Of a stretch of 64,000 bases of DNA, positions 31,875 to 43,180 are shown one piece after another. Below the pieces are notes generated by a model. That model made no database searches. It had not been told where the DNA came from and worked only from the letters and a program-made list of their open reading frames with translations. The stretch comes from Aquatica leii (lineage: Eukaryota; Arthropoda; Insecta; Coleoptera; Lampyridae). The translations under genes and the position numbers were made by a program. Location of the stretch: NCBI GenBank assembly GCA_035610365.1, contig CM069432.1, positions 14,942,001 to 15,006,000 on the forward strand. The letters are read 5' to 3'. The stretch's first letter is position 1, and each line of letters begins with the position of its first letter.

Positions 31875-32105
31875 TTATTCATTTCGTTGCAAGAAACGTT
31901 CCTCGTAAATTTTCAATCTGTGATTTTCCTTCAGAACGAAAGCAATATTTACTTCTGCGTCTTTTATCCTTCTTTCAAATCGATATCTATCTACAGCCGA
32001 TGTCATCCAATTACCAACTCTTGCCTGTTGATGGGCAAATTTCCACGTTACCAAATATGTTACTTGGCATATATCATTTAACTGCACTCTCTTCTCAGCA
32101 TTCAT
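31875..32105 (-). CDS. Small hypothetical protein upstream of the PLA2-like gene
   Basis: 76 residues from MNAEKRVQLNDICQVTYLVT to ENHRLKIYEERFLQRNE. It is charged and helical with balanced composition, unlike chance AT-rich frames, and no membrane segment or known motif. It lies about 100 nt upstream of the PLA2-like gene on the same strand, so it may be another gene of the same virus-like element. I do not recognise the family. Competing plus-strand frames in the same interval (31835, 31887) look like shadows. Confidence 0.4.
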   Translation of the reverse strand: MNAEKRVQLNDICQVTYLVTWKFAHQQARVGNWMTSAVDRYRFERRIKDAEVNIAFVLKENHRLKIYEERFLQRNE

Positions 32106-32483
32106 AATATAAATATGTTATCGTCTGGTGTTTTGACTTTACTGCATATGCAAATGTGCACAAGTCACCTTCAAGTTCAACGTAGGTGAATAACATTTGC
32201 AATAATTTTTTGTACATTTTCATACAAATAAACCGCATCGATACTTATCTATCAGTATTGCGATGGACGTCGTCGAATCAACATCATAGTGTAGTGGTAG
32301 ATTTCTAATTACCTCCGGTCACAATTACAATCGTATGTACTTTGTGTGAAACAGTCGCTTAAAATCATTTACATTTCTATTTACTTCCTGCAACAATTAC
32401 CTTATTTGACATTGTTAGATGCATTTCTAATTACCCCCTGCAACGATAATAATTGCACGGGCGCTACTCTAATTCCACATTCT

Positions 32484-32537
32484 TAGAACCTCAGTAATAG
32501 CAACGCAACTTAGAACCTCAGTCACAGCAATACACCT
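32484..32537 (+). repeat. Two tandem 27-bp units
   Basis: TAGAACCTCAGT(AATAG/CACAG)CAA is repeated at 32484 and 32511. It follows looser repeats of 'ATTTCTAATTACC(T/C)CC(T/G)G' near 32305, 32370 and 32430. Confidence 0.75.
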
Positions 32538-32544
32538 TTGCATC

Positions 32545-32635
32545 TATTTGCCGATTCTACAACCTCCTCTAAAAACAACGTTAAGGTTGTAGTGACCTTC
32601 GTTGTTTTTAGAGGAGGTTGTAGAATCGGCAAATA
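32545..32635. repeat. Perfect 36-bp-arm inverted repeat with 19-nt loop
   Basis: The left arm 32545-32580 (ending CCTCCTCTAAAAACAACG) and the right arm 32600-32635 (starting CGTTGTTTTTAGAGGAGG) are exact reverse complements. The loop itself has a short AAGGT/ACCTT pairing. No coding capacity. Confidence 0.95.
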
Positions 32636-32784
32636 CCTACTTTGTTGCCTTCACTAATTTACATATGTTTACATTTTATTTTTGTATTTTTATTAGTTTA
32701 TATGAAATCTAATGTTAATTAAAGATATTAATGATGGTTACCATTACAAATTAATCGGCGTTTCTCTACAAAATAAGAAAAAAA

Positions 32785-32830
32785 CTTGGGGTCAAGTGTG
32801 ACCCCACTTGGCAATCGGCGTCTCAAAAAT
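32785..32830 (+). repeat. Second GGGGTC...GACCCC terminal-repeat-like copy
   Basis: CTTGGGGTCAAGTGTGACCC, then CACTTGGCAATCGGCG, matches the right end of the small element at 29011-29050 in the same orientation. Its partner end was not found. Confidence 0.55.
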
Positions 32831-33510
32831 TGCTTAGTAATCCGAAGTTTAAATAATCAGATATAGATGTGCAGTTGTAAACCCACTAACCAGACAATGT
32901 TTAAAGGGGTGCCGCTAGCAGTCGCCTGATCCTAAAGTTTTCACCAAAAGTCCGATAGGCAATGGATCAACTGACAATAAGTACATGCCATGAGTATCAC
33001 ATTGTTAAATAAAACAACTGAGAGATTAACTGATTATAAGTATTTTATCAAAACAGAGAACAGAATATTATTTGTTTTTTTTTTCAACCGCAAGAAAAAA
33101 CAATTATCAAAATTTAACACAATTAACCTAAATTTTGCACAATTGATTATAGTGACAATTATTAAGCGATAACACGCCGAATAACATTGGTACCAATTTT
33201 ACCGGGTTATTGTACAGGCACAAACCCGGTGACACTGCCACTTACCGTCAAAGCTTACTTGCAAACCCAAATAAAATACTTGCGGAAGAATGTCTATACA
33301 ATAACTAACTTATATATAATAAAAATAATAAACTATTATATAAAGTTGACAAACAAAAGTAAATTGTAATTTTACAGAGACAATTCAGGATAAATAACAG
33401 ATCGTTCTTTTTCTTTGGCTGGCTTCTTCTTCTTTTAGCGTATTTACACTAACTACATACACTAATAATATTCTAAATATTACAGGCTTAGATTAATTGT
33501 TTCAGACACC
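32831..33510. other. AT-rich DNA, no gene
   Basis: Nothing recognised. Short frames at 32990 and 33187 are Lys/Asn/Ile-rich noise. Confidence 0.5.
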
Positions 33511-36090
33511 AGGATGCCACAACTTTACGGTCTTCCAAAAATCCACAAACTAGGAGTACTGTTTCGTCAAATTGTGAGTGCTACAAGTTCAGCCACCCAT
33601 TGTCTGGCTACATACTTATGTGCAATTCTACAACCACTCACAGAAAAAAAGATTCATCACATTAAGAACTCTTAGCATTTTGTCTCAAAGATATATATTG
33701 CCACTTTCTAATAGGTGAGGTGGAGAAAAAATAAAAAAAAATATTATACTAAGATGTTACGCTTACCTTTCGGCTAGCCTCACCGCAGATAGTCGTTGGT
33801 TAAAGATCGAAGTAAAAAGAACATGCTTAAGTAAGCTAAATGCCCGATTGCGCCACCTTTTCTCACAATTTAATAGAACGTAGGATGTCTAGGCAGGATA
33901 AAAGGAGATCCTAGACCCGAGGTTTCCCAAAGTACATTCCCAAATCAAAGATACCCAAAATTAATAACAATTATTTATTACGAGAAGTTTCTTCGAAAAA
34001 AAAATATCTACTGTTACACCAAATTACATGTACATAAATAATAAGCAGATATGCTTTTACTAGATTAATTACACTGCCGCACTACAATAAACGGTAGCAA
34101 GTTAAAAACGTTACCGCAAGTGAAATTTTAAAACCGCCCATAGATCTTGACGTCAAGCTTACGACCGGTATAAATTAGTCAAAATTCATTTTACGACAGA
34201 AACACAATCCGACCCGTACTTCCTAATCTCTGATAGTTTCAGATTCCCGCACATTAATGATTGAAAATTTTGACATTGATAGTGATTAGGCGTAGATTAT
34301 TAACGAGAGAACAAATTTAGCAGTTACACAGATATTACGAAGTCAGTCCTTAATACATTTAACTTAAATTGTAACGTTGTTTAAAATTTTGTATTCCCTG
34401 CTTAATTTTGCCGACGGAAACTTATATGATACATAAATACTTTTTCGGCTAGAAACTACTTAAGAAATACCCATTCGCACGTGGCACCACTTCAAACTGA
34501 TCCTCGGCGAGCTCAAAGTATACAATAGGACGCCATCAGTCGAATTACATCACACCAAAGAAATTGCGCCTTCGTTAATCCATCAGCAAAACTAAACGAC
34601 TGTGTTAATGCATGAGAAGCAAGCAAGAAAGAAAGCTAAAACAACCAAAAATAGTTGGTACGTCGCCAACATTCACCACGTGTTATTCAGCTACGTCGTT
34701 CTACGAATGCGACATTCTAGCGGATTTATTAGAGATTTCTAAAATGAAAACGTCTTTATGTTAGATGACGATTGATGAGGGAAAACCTCATTTTCTTACC
34801 AATCCGTTTCCGCCACATTCATCACAAACTCGTAAGACAAAATGTACCGGAAACCCGTAGAAGATCAATTACTATTGCGCCCTCTGCGTGCATAAAGTCG
34901 AAGTATATTATTCGAGGTCGGATATCTCACACGGGTGATGGCAAAGTTGCCTATCCTTCAACCGAAATAATACTAAAGTGCGAATTTACACTTTACAATA
35001 TTTGATTGGAAACTGAACATATATTGGTCAATTTTGATATGACCTCCTTCTTCACAAAAATACCACTACAAAAAACATTGGACATCATCAAAACCAAATT
35101 ACAAAAGAATTAAACGAGGAGCATAACAAACTAATTAAACTATGCTTAAAATCTACGTATTTTCTTTTTAACAACGTTACATAGGAATAAACTGAAGGAG
35201 CAGCCATAGAACATTAGTTTTTCAAGTTAAGGTCAATATATTTATAGAAAATTAAAATAACAGCATTAGAAACTACCACCATCAAACCAAAATGCATGGA
35301 TGATACTTTTATAATTTGACATCGCAAAACAAAAACACTCAACAGCTTCCTGGACCACTAATTAGAACCAAACATCAAATTAACCATAGAGACCATAACA
35401 AACAGATAAATTTGAACGTTCTGGTCATTCGGAAGATAAATAACACATTAGAGCATTAAGTATACAGAAAACCAACACACACCGACAAATACCCCAACGT
35501 CGAATTGCACCATCATTTAGCTCAGAAGTTTTCATAGCTGAAAACTTTAGTATGCAGGGCTAAGACAATGAACACAATAAAGAAAAACCAAAGAAAAAAG
35601 ATCCCGTCGCATTTATTTTCCTTCCTTACATAAAGAGATGCACAAACAAAATTAAAGCTAAAAATGTCAAAATGATTTTCAATGCAACAAATAATATTCG
35701 GCAATTTTTCAAAAGGAGACGACAGCGCTACTCGAAGAATTGGGAGTCTACCAAATTATTTGTTTGTGTGGGCTGGTTTATGTAGGACAAACATAATATA
35801 TGATCGGCTATTGCGGGACACTTCCTAGACACCGGGCACGTCATAAAATTTGTAGAGACAAAAATTTTGGCTAAATTCTTGCATTTTTGGCTCATTTTAT
35901 ACAAGAAAGCCATCGAAATTCAGAAGCACAATAATTTCAACAGAAAGCCCCAGCATGGAAAAGCATGTTCCGGAACACTATTGTAATCGAGACCTTCACG
36001 AACCGTTGACCCGAGCGGCACAATATACAGATTTCTTAGGATCCTACATCTTCAGTTTTAGTCTTACTGAAGAAGACAGCGAGATGACTG
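33511..36090 (+). pseudogene. Penelope-like element 1: RT + GIY-YIG, heavily decayed
   Basis: RT starts at about 33511 (MPQLYGLPKIHKLGV, then RQIVSATSS), the Penelope-type block 'LYGLPKIHK..G.PLRPIVS'. It breaks off near 33690 after HFVSKI and resumes at about 35025 with LVNFDMTSFFTKIPL, the catalytic Asp block. Intervening DNA, about 1.3 kb with ATATATTG at both ends, is probably a later insertion. After many stops, a GIY-YIG endonuclease core is visible at 35742: GVYQIICLCGLVYVGQT, followed by an IAGHFLDTGH remnant. RT plus C-terminal GIY-YIG is the defining arrangement of Penelope elements, whose nuclease nicks the target. Inactive. Confidence 0.78.
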
Positions 36091-38403
36091 AAAACGTCAA
36101 GTATTATAAATTTTTTTAAAGTTTTTGAGCGTTTTAAGTTTGATGAAATGTGAAAATTTTTGTTTTTTTTGTCGATCACTTTACTGCCCTGATCTAAATA
36201 AGCTAACCACGTCAAAACAAAGAAATGCAGGGTACCTACTTTGTTCCGTTTTCTTAGCTGTTTGCGTTGTTTGAGCACCAGCTAACATAAATAAAACCTT
36301 GAACCGAACAGAAAAATAAAATTTGATTTTGTTTGGTTTCCACTATTGCATTTTAGTAATTGTGTTTTTATCATTGCGTAATAAGTAATAACCGGGAACC
36401 AAAGTGAGGATACTTTAAAACCGTGGTCATGATTGAAGAAGCAAAATTAAAACGTTATCAAATCTGTATTGTGAGCGGTAGTGAAATAATATTACAAATA
36501 TGCATTTTTTAATTCCGCGATGTTTTAAAATGCATGTGATGACAAAACAACCAGTTTTATCAATGTAGACTGAACCACATAAGTAAAGTGTTAGAATCTC
36601 GTCAAACTGAATATGGGACAGCTGCTATTCTTGTAGACAGGTTGACTTTTTTATTGATATCCGTATAAATGTAAGGTAGTGATGCCAACTTTACTTTGAA
36701 CTTGGAAAAAAAATGTTTTTAGTTGCTTGAGATTATGATTTTTAATAGTCGCTCACGTGGTTCAAAAAACGGCATATCGGCCATTTTATGCAAGAGAATT
36801 CTTTTTGAAAGCTGATAGTTAAGAAAAGAAAAGTCGACTAAACAGAGTACAAACGTTTGCTAATTTTGTATCGTTATATACTATGTTTTAACATAAAAAA
36901 TTTGATTTGAATTTTTAATTGCTTGACGGTACTATTTAAATTTTTTTATTGCTTTTTATTGTTTACAGTTTAACCCAAAATGTTAGGTCATCATTCAATT
37001 TAAAGAAATTGTTTTGACAAGCCTAGGTTTTATATATTTAGTGGAATACGTCATGACACTGATGATACAGTCTTTACTAACTAATTTTCGGATGACCATA
37101 AAACACACAGACAGGCGGGGTGGGGTCACTTAGTGACTCTATTAGTTAACAGCTAAAATCTTGAGTCAATTTTTTACGGTAAAACGTAAGGTCCGCACTC
37201 TGCTGAAGTGCGACCAATTACCTGTAACTTAATTTACTACAACCGCAGTTTAAAGTTTCGGAGAGGGGAGTGGATAAATAGTTAATAGAATTTAACCTTA
37301 ATTTTAGATGTGGCAATTATAATCTGTTAAAAAAGCGCCAAGGAGCACGTTTCTACCTGAGAACACTTAAGGAAGTCAAATACAAAACAACAAGAAGTAC
37401 ATTTATTTTATACGGTACCAAAGTTACCAGTAGCAAGAAATCCGTTGAAAAAAATAAAGGTTGCCATTAAAAAAAAAGTCGATAACGTCATAGCTCGGAA
37501 ACAAAACACGAGCAAAAATGTCAATGGCGGAAAAACGTGACATTTAAATAAACGAAATCGACGTGGCCGAGGAAATTTCCTCAAACTGATGAATTAGGAA
37601 ATGATGAATTTATTCATTATTTTACGAGCTTATTAATATAAAATAAAAATCTAAAACGTTTGTTTTCTATGTAGATATATTTCAAATACTGATTATCTTT
37701 ACATCTTTGTTATTTTCTTTCCGAAATTGATTGCCAATTATATTATTTGTTTTAAGAATGTAGGACAATCCAGTTTGTAAAAATTTAATGTTTTGTAAGA
37801 ATTCAAAATATCTTATTAAAAAAGGCTTGTGTTAATAAGGAAACTTTGGAGTCGGATAGAAATCAACTCTATATTAGAATTGGAAATTTTGTTTATCCGG
37901 TTTCACATAAAACGAGTATTACAAATTCTAGTAATACTTTTTATAGTATAGTAATAAAATGTTGCTCACAAACAAATATTGAAATTAGTAAGACATATAA
38001 TACATTCAACAAAATAAGTATACTTACTTTCATAAATTGAAGATTGTAGTTATAAATTTAATTGTTTAGTAAAATAATTTTTTTGATAAAATACTTATTT
38101 TTAATTAAAAGTAAAATTTCTATAATATATTTGTAACTTTTAGGAGTCTGTTTTTTGCACTTTCTTCTGTTGGATTTAAATAGTTTTGTTCCATTTTATT
38201 TGGTTTATTGGTATCAGCATAGATACTTTTTAACCGGTTGTGTACAGCAGATCTTAAAATTCAAGCAGTAACATTTCATTACTACTATAGCCATTTCTTA
38301 TTACAGTTACGATTTTGGACACATTGTTTATTATTGATCTTTTTGTTTGTTGATGAGATTACAATTTTTCGTTGATTTAGAGTTTAGGTATTGTTAATGT
38401 AAT
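36091..38403. other. AT-rich DNA, no gene recognised
   Basis: No conserved motif. Frames at 36036 (minus) and 37846 are short and low-complexity. Confidence 0.5.
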
Positions 38404-38490
38404 AGCCCCTTACGAAAGTGGGCGAAACGTTGGCAGCTTCGGTTGCAACAATAATGACACGGTCCAAACCCAGAAAACATTCTAATGTTA
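38404..38490 (+). repeat. Penelope terminal-repeat remnant
   Basis: AGCCCCTTACGAAAGTGGGC, then GAAACGTTGGCA and GACACGGTCCAAACC, matches 54646-54710 and 52639-52705. The CTGATGA segment that precedes this in the best copy is missing. Confidence 0.8.
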
Positions 38491-40883
38491 GTTAGGTATT
38501 GTACTCACAATATTATTAATCGTTTAAAATAGACAGATAACTACTACACTTTATAATCGGAGAGTCCCAGCGGGGATCTCCACTATCCAGTGCTTTACCT
38601 AATTTGTGCTGACTTTACACGTTGGATATCAACTTATACCATCTTTCGACATTTGAGTCCTTTAACCATTGCGTTCCACATGAGAGACGCCAACATTTCG
38701 TCGGGGGGTTACAGTCGCTCATTTTTGAGAGATACAAATCTGTCACAGTCTAGCTATGTGTACCAAACTTTGGATTTCGACTCTTACGAGTAAATGATAA
38801 TATTCCTTGTGTTTTTGTATTACCTTTTAGTGTTGAAAACACTTACAGGGAGCTTGATTCGAAGGTTTGTGCTGAAACGCTCAGATGAAACAAATCTGGA
38901 GCTTGCGGTGATGCCCAATTTCACATCATTTTTGTATTTTTTGAATGCAATGTTTATTATTATTAAACAAGATATTCCTTATAATTTGTTTTATGTTTTA
39001 AAAATATAATAAGTCTTAATTTCACTCAACAGAGCTGATTATAGTAATTGCAGAATCAGATCCGCCTTGTACGCCGCAAAAACGGTACAATATAGATGAA
39101 AATTGTACTTAAACATATTTGTAGAGCACAAAATTTATTGCAAAAAAGTCCGCGGGAGGTTATAATTATATCTAATAGTTTAAGAGTTACAGAATTTTAA
39201 TGTAATGTAAGACATTATCGTGTAACTTTGCACACTTTTATCTTCTAAACTATAGAACGTAAATGTACCCTTCCACGGACTTTTTTATAGTAAATTTTGT
39301 CTTCTATAAAAATGTATATGTGCAACTTTCCTCTATCTTGCAACGGTTAATAGTTTATTTGTTATCCTCATTGGGTTTACTTTATTCAGCCTGGTGCTGT
39401 AACACTCTCGTTATACTTAGCGACCAATTGCTATCAGATTTTAATGGTCGAAGCTAACGATCGACATAATAATCACTGGTAAAATAAGTTTGCTGTATCG
39501 GTATTTTAATTATATCGATATGTCGCCCACTATCTTGCAATTCTTATTTTGGAAACAAGTATCGCCTTTAAAAAACAAAGAGTGCTATACGACCGCCGAA
39601 CGTATAAGAGTGAATAGGATATAGGGCACGCGCCGTGCCGTCGTAAAACATCTGACTGGTAGATCTTGAAATAGAAAAAATCCAGACTAAAAGTACCTGG
39701 TATGAAATAAAAATCAAATGTTTGCTACGACCTCCATTAAGTGACGCACATCATCCCTCGATAGCCCCAATTTTCTATTGAATACTGGCTTTAATTAATA
39801 CGTAAAAATATAAGTATCTTGTATTAATTTGAAATAAAACTAAAAAGACTCTTTTTCTGATTGCATTTTCGAGTTCCTCGTATAATGCAACGCGCAAAAC
39901 ATCTCCAAAATTCATTTTTTCATACAAAAAAAAGCTCTCAAGCCTATACATCACAATCGTTATGTTTATAACGGCTACCAAAACGCCGCCGTTATATCAT
40001 CATTGTTATGGTTCAAAATAACGAGAGTGGATAACGAGAGTCGATTTGAGTGGAACCGTTATAAGTTATACTGCATACATATTTGTACACACGTAATATG
40101 TGATTTTAATAATCACATAAAAACACTAACTAAAGATTTAACAAAAAATGTCTTCTACAACAGATTACAGTAAGTTTTAGATTTACTGACCATTAAAAGT
40201 GTTCTTTCAAAATTAACTTTTATTTTGATAACTACGTTTTTTTTTCACAACGACATAAAATTCACTAGTAATTTTATTTATACAGAATAAAAAAAAATAA
40301 AACTGATAGACCTTTTTCGATTTCGATATACAGGTGGCTGCTCGAGTTTTAAAATTAATTTTTTTCTTCTTTTTGGCACAAATCACCAATAAAACTTTAA
40401 TTAAAATATTTCTTTTTTTACTAGTAATAATTATTTTACATTACTTTAAATCTGATACCGTAGGTAAGTAGGTAAATTTTTTACCCTATGACACTTTTTT
40501 AAAACTTTTATCAACAGGGATTCGCGTACTCCTACCTACGTATCCCTATCGACTCCTTTTTTTCCTCCCTTGGTTTACACCACCGCATATAAGGAATGCA
40601 AGGCCAAAGTTTCCTATACTAATATGCGACCAAGTTCTAAAATTAGCTCGATTGCTGGAAACTTATAAATTAAGTAACAATGGAAACTACAGACATGTAT
40701 TTTTTTTCTTCATAGGTTGTTACTAAGTTTTGTTACAGTTATCCCCCCTGATTTTTGAGTAAAATGAGTGTCACCAACGCTTTATTCAAAAATCATAACC
40801 TACACTAAATACTTTTAAATTCCTTACTAACTAGGATTACATATTTTTTAATTGTTCTTTTCAGTTATATTTTTTCAACTTAA
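38491..40883. other. AT-rich DNA with possible small inverted-repeat element
   Basis: No gene. CACTCTCGTTAT at 39403 and its inverse ATAACGAGAGTG near 40018 could be ends of a ~0.6 kb MITE, but the match is short and I saw no convincing target duplication. Confidence 0.35.
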
Positions 40884-41830
40884 TTACATTTTGGGTTGAC
40901 TTATACTGATCGGTATTAGGATGACTAGGAACATAAGCGTTATCTCATATTTCCTTACTAACTTCATAAGGACCTTCATAAGGACCTTCATAAAACAAAA
41001 AAAAATTTTGATCTGCTTATCTATTGCAGATGATTGATAATGTGTTCTGATAAGAACTAAATCGCCTTTTTTAAATTTTACCGGTCTTGAAACAGTTTTA
41101 TCATGCTTCAGTTTTCTTTTTTCCGCTTTTGTCAAAGACTTGTCTCTTTCCAATGCTATTTTTACTTCTTTTGTTAAATCGTCTCTTCTGGAAAACTTGA
41201 TCAACTCTTCTATAATCCTTTTAGGCCTGTGACCTTTAATTATTATATATGCTGTACAACCCGTAGATTCGTTTTTGACACAATTAAGCCAATCTTCTAT
41301 TTTCTGTACATACTTTGGCCATTGAGTATGGTGTTCATTACAATATTATCAAAATAGTCGACCCAATTCTCTCATTATTCTTTCTACTGGGTTTGATTGT
41401 GGATGGTAAACTGACGAATATTTAACAGAGATACCTTTATCCTTTAACGTTTCTGTCCATAACTTAAAAATTGTGTTCCATGGTCGGACAGTATTGTTTC
41501 AGGTAACCCTATGCTAGGAATAAAATCATTAATTAGCTTGTTAAGCAGGATCCTAGAATTAGCTTTCTTAATCAGATAAAGTTTTACAAATTTTGTAAAA
41601 ATAATAAATAAGTCACTCCAGAACGACCTTGTGGTAAGGGCCCAAATAAATCTACCCATACAATTTCTAACGGATGTAGAGCTTTTACATTTTTCATCAA
41701 ACTGGAAACTCGCTCATCATTTGTTATCACAAAAAATTCTCCATATGTCATTGGTGTTGCTGGTTCATCATCTTCCAGCGATGAAGCGTTCTCAGCCATT
41801 TCATGGACAAATGTTTAATACAAACGATTG
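40884..41830 (-). pseudogene. Gypsy-type integrase fragment (Osvaldo-like?)
   Basis: Read from 41830 down: a linker before the integrase core, then HPLEIVWVDLFGPLPQGRSG (first catalytic Asp), FTKFVKLYLIKKANSR, and FIPSIGLPETILSDHGTQF (second Asp). Broken DNA follows. From 41204, a C-terminal part has RPVKFKKGDLVLIRTHYQSS and IDKQIKIFF, the usual 'F..GD.VL..T' SH3-like tail. The segment with the catalytic Glu is out of frame near 41350. Frameshifts occur at 41650, 41444 and 41204. RT and gag are not seen, so only the 3' part of pol remains. Confidence 0.75.
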
Positions 41831-41834
41831 GTGA

Positions 41835-42126
41835 ATTATCATACGACTATTCTCGTTTAATATGCACCTAGAATACTAGTTATTTCTGTTTTTTAATTTT
41901 TTATTATTTAAGTATGCATTATTTTTGAAAATCGTAATAAACCTTGTTCATTATATTACGTATGTAGTATTGCGTTTGTTTTCAACACCTTCCGATAGTT
42001 GCAAGATTTGCGATATCTGTGAATTTTTTTCCTAATTTTTCATGTTAAGTAGCTTTTTTGTTAAGATGACTCGTTGGTATAAGATTCATGCATTTACTAT
42101 CGCTCTTCACAAAAGCAATTCTTTCC
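41835..42126. other. AT-rich spacer
   Basis: Nothing recognised between the integrase and hAT fragments. Confidence 0.4.
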
Positions 42127-43180
42127 TTAACTTCTCATATATGATTTTACACCGTTTTGTAGCGTAATGCCATCTAGTATAGAAAAATCGTATCTAGCTT
42201 TGTCTTTGTTGTACGTTAAAATTCTAAGCAGCTTCGTTTCTGGATTACAAGATTTTTTTCTTAGGAATGCCTTTTTTATGCCACTAGAAGCGTCTGGAAA
42301 AACTTGAGAATTCTCAATTTTTTTCTGGCTAGTACTTGATAAGGCATGAACGTTGGTAGTACTAGATGGCATTTATTATTTATTGCATCTTGAGCATCTT
42401 TAGATTCCAATAGACAATTCTTCAGCAATTCTAATTTGTTGTTAATAAAAAAGTTTTTTTCGTACAACCTCAAACACATATTTGATGCTAATCTAACTTT
42501 TCTGTGACTTGTCGCTGATTCAAATCTTCATCTCTATTTTGCAATTAAAAAATTTGGAAACTGGGAAAAATTTCCTTTTCCCAAGTTTTGTTTGTACAGG
42601 AAAAGGTTTGCAACAAACGCAGATATTACACTTTTAGCTTTGATTAAATTTAATGTTTCACCTTGTAGTTTCAAATAAGTCTTGTTAAATGTGTCAAATA
42701 AATCAGTCATATAAACGATGTCATTTTTTGAGATAATTAAATTGTTTCGCAAAACGTTGCCTTTACTCACAAGGAATTCCAACATTGAATCAAATAGCGA
42801 ATAGAAGAGATCCAAGCATGCACTTTTAGATAATCAACGCACTTTTATGTCAAGTAGTAAACAATTATAGCCATCATCATTTTCCAAACAAAGTTGAGCA
42901 AATTATATCTGATTTAAGGCATTTCCTTTGATTTTATTAACTGCTCTAATAGCACAATGTAGTGAATCGTGTAAACGTTTACTAAGGTTTTTTGCGACCA
43001 AATGATGTCGATAAATGCCACAATGTACCAATAATAGGTTTGGTATAGATTGTTTTAAATATGCTAGCAAGCCTCGGCGTCATCCTACTATTGCCAGAGC
43101 ACCGTCAGTAGCAACGGAAATGATATCAGTCAAGGGTAAAGTAACGTTTTACCTTTTGTATTAGTGTTCAAACATTTCGC
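42127..43180 (-). pseudogene. hAT-type transposase fragment (SCAND3/ZBED5-like group)
   Basis: On the minus strand: ISVATDGALAIVG (catalytic Asp block) at about 43110; then LLVHCGIYRHHLVAKNLSKR and LHCAIRAINKIKGNALNQ, the C/H-rich block of this hAT subgroup; then VRWLSK-like DNA (LDIKVR*LSKSACLDLFYSL) and SMLEFLVSKGNV. The 93-codon frame 42815-42534 (MTDLFDTFNKTYLKLQGETL) is the helical region before the dimerisation domain. Stops at several points. The N-terminal BED finger and C-terminal hATC motif are not clear. Inactive. Confidence 0.75.

Noticed and set aside
32270-32330. tRNA-derived SINE or tRNA gene (TAGTGTAGTGGTAGA resembles an A box)
   Set aside because: No B box (GGTTCGAATCC-like) follows and no cloverleaf is apparent.
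39403-40035. MITE with CACTCTCGTTAT ends
   Set aside because: Only about 12 bp match and no target duplication; kept as a note only.
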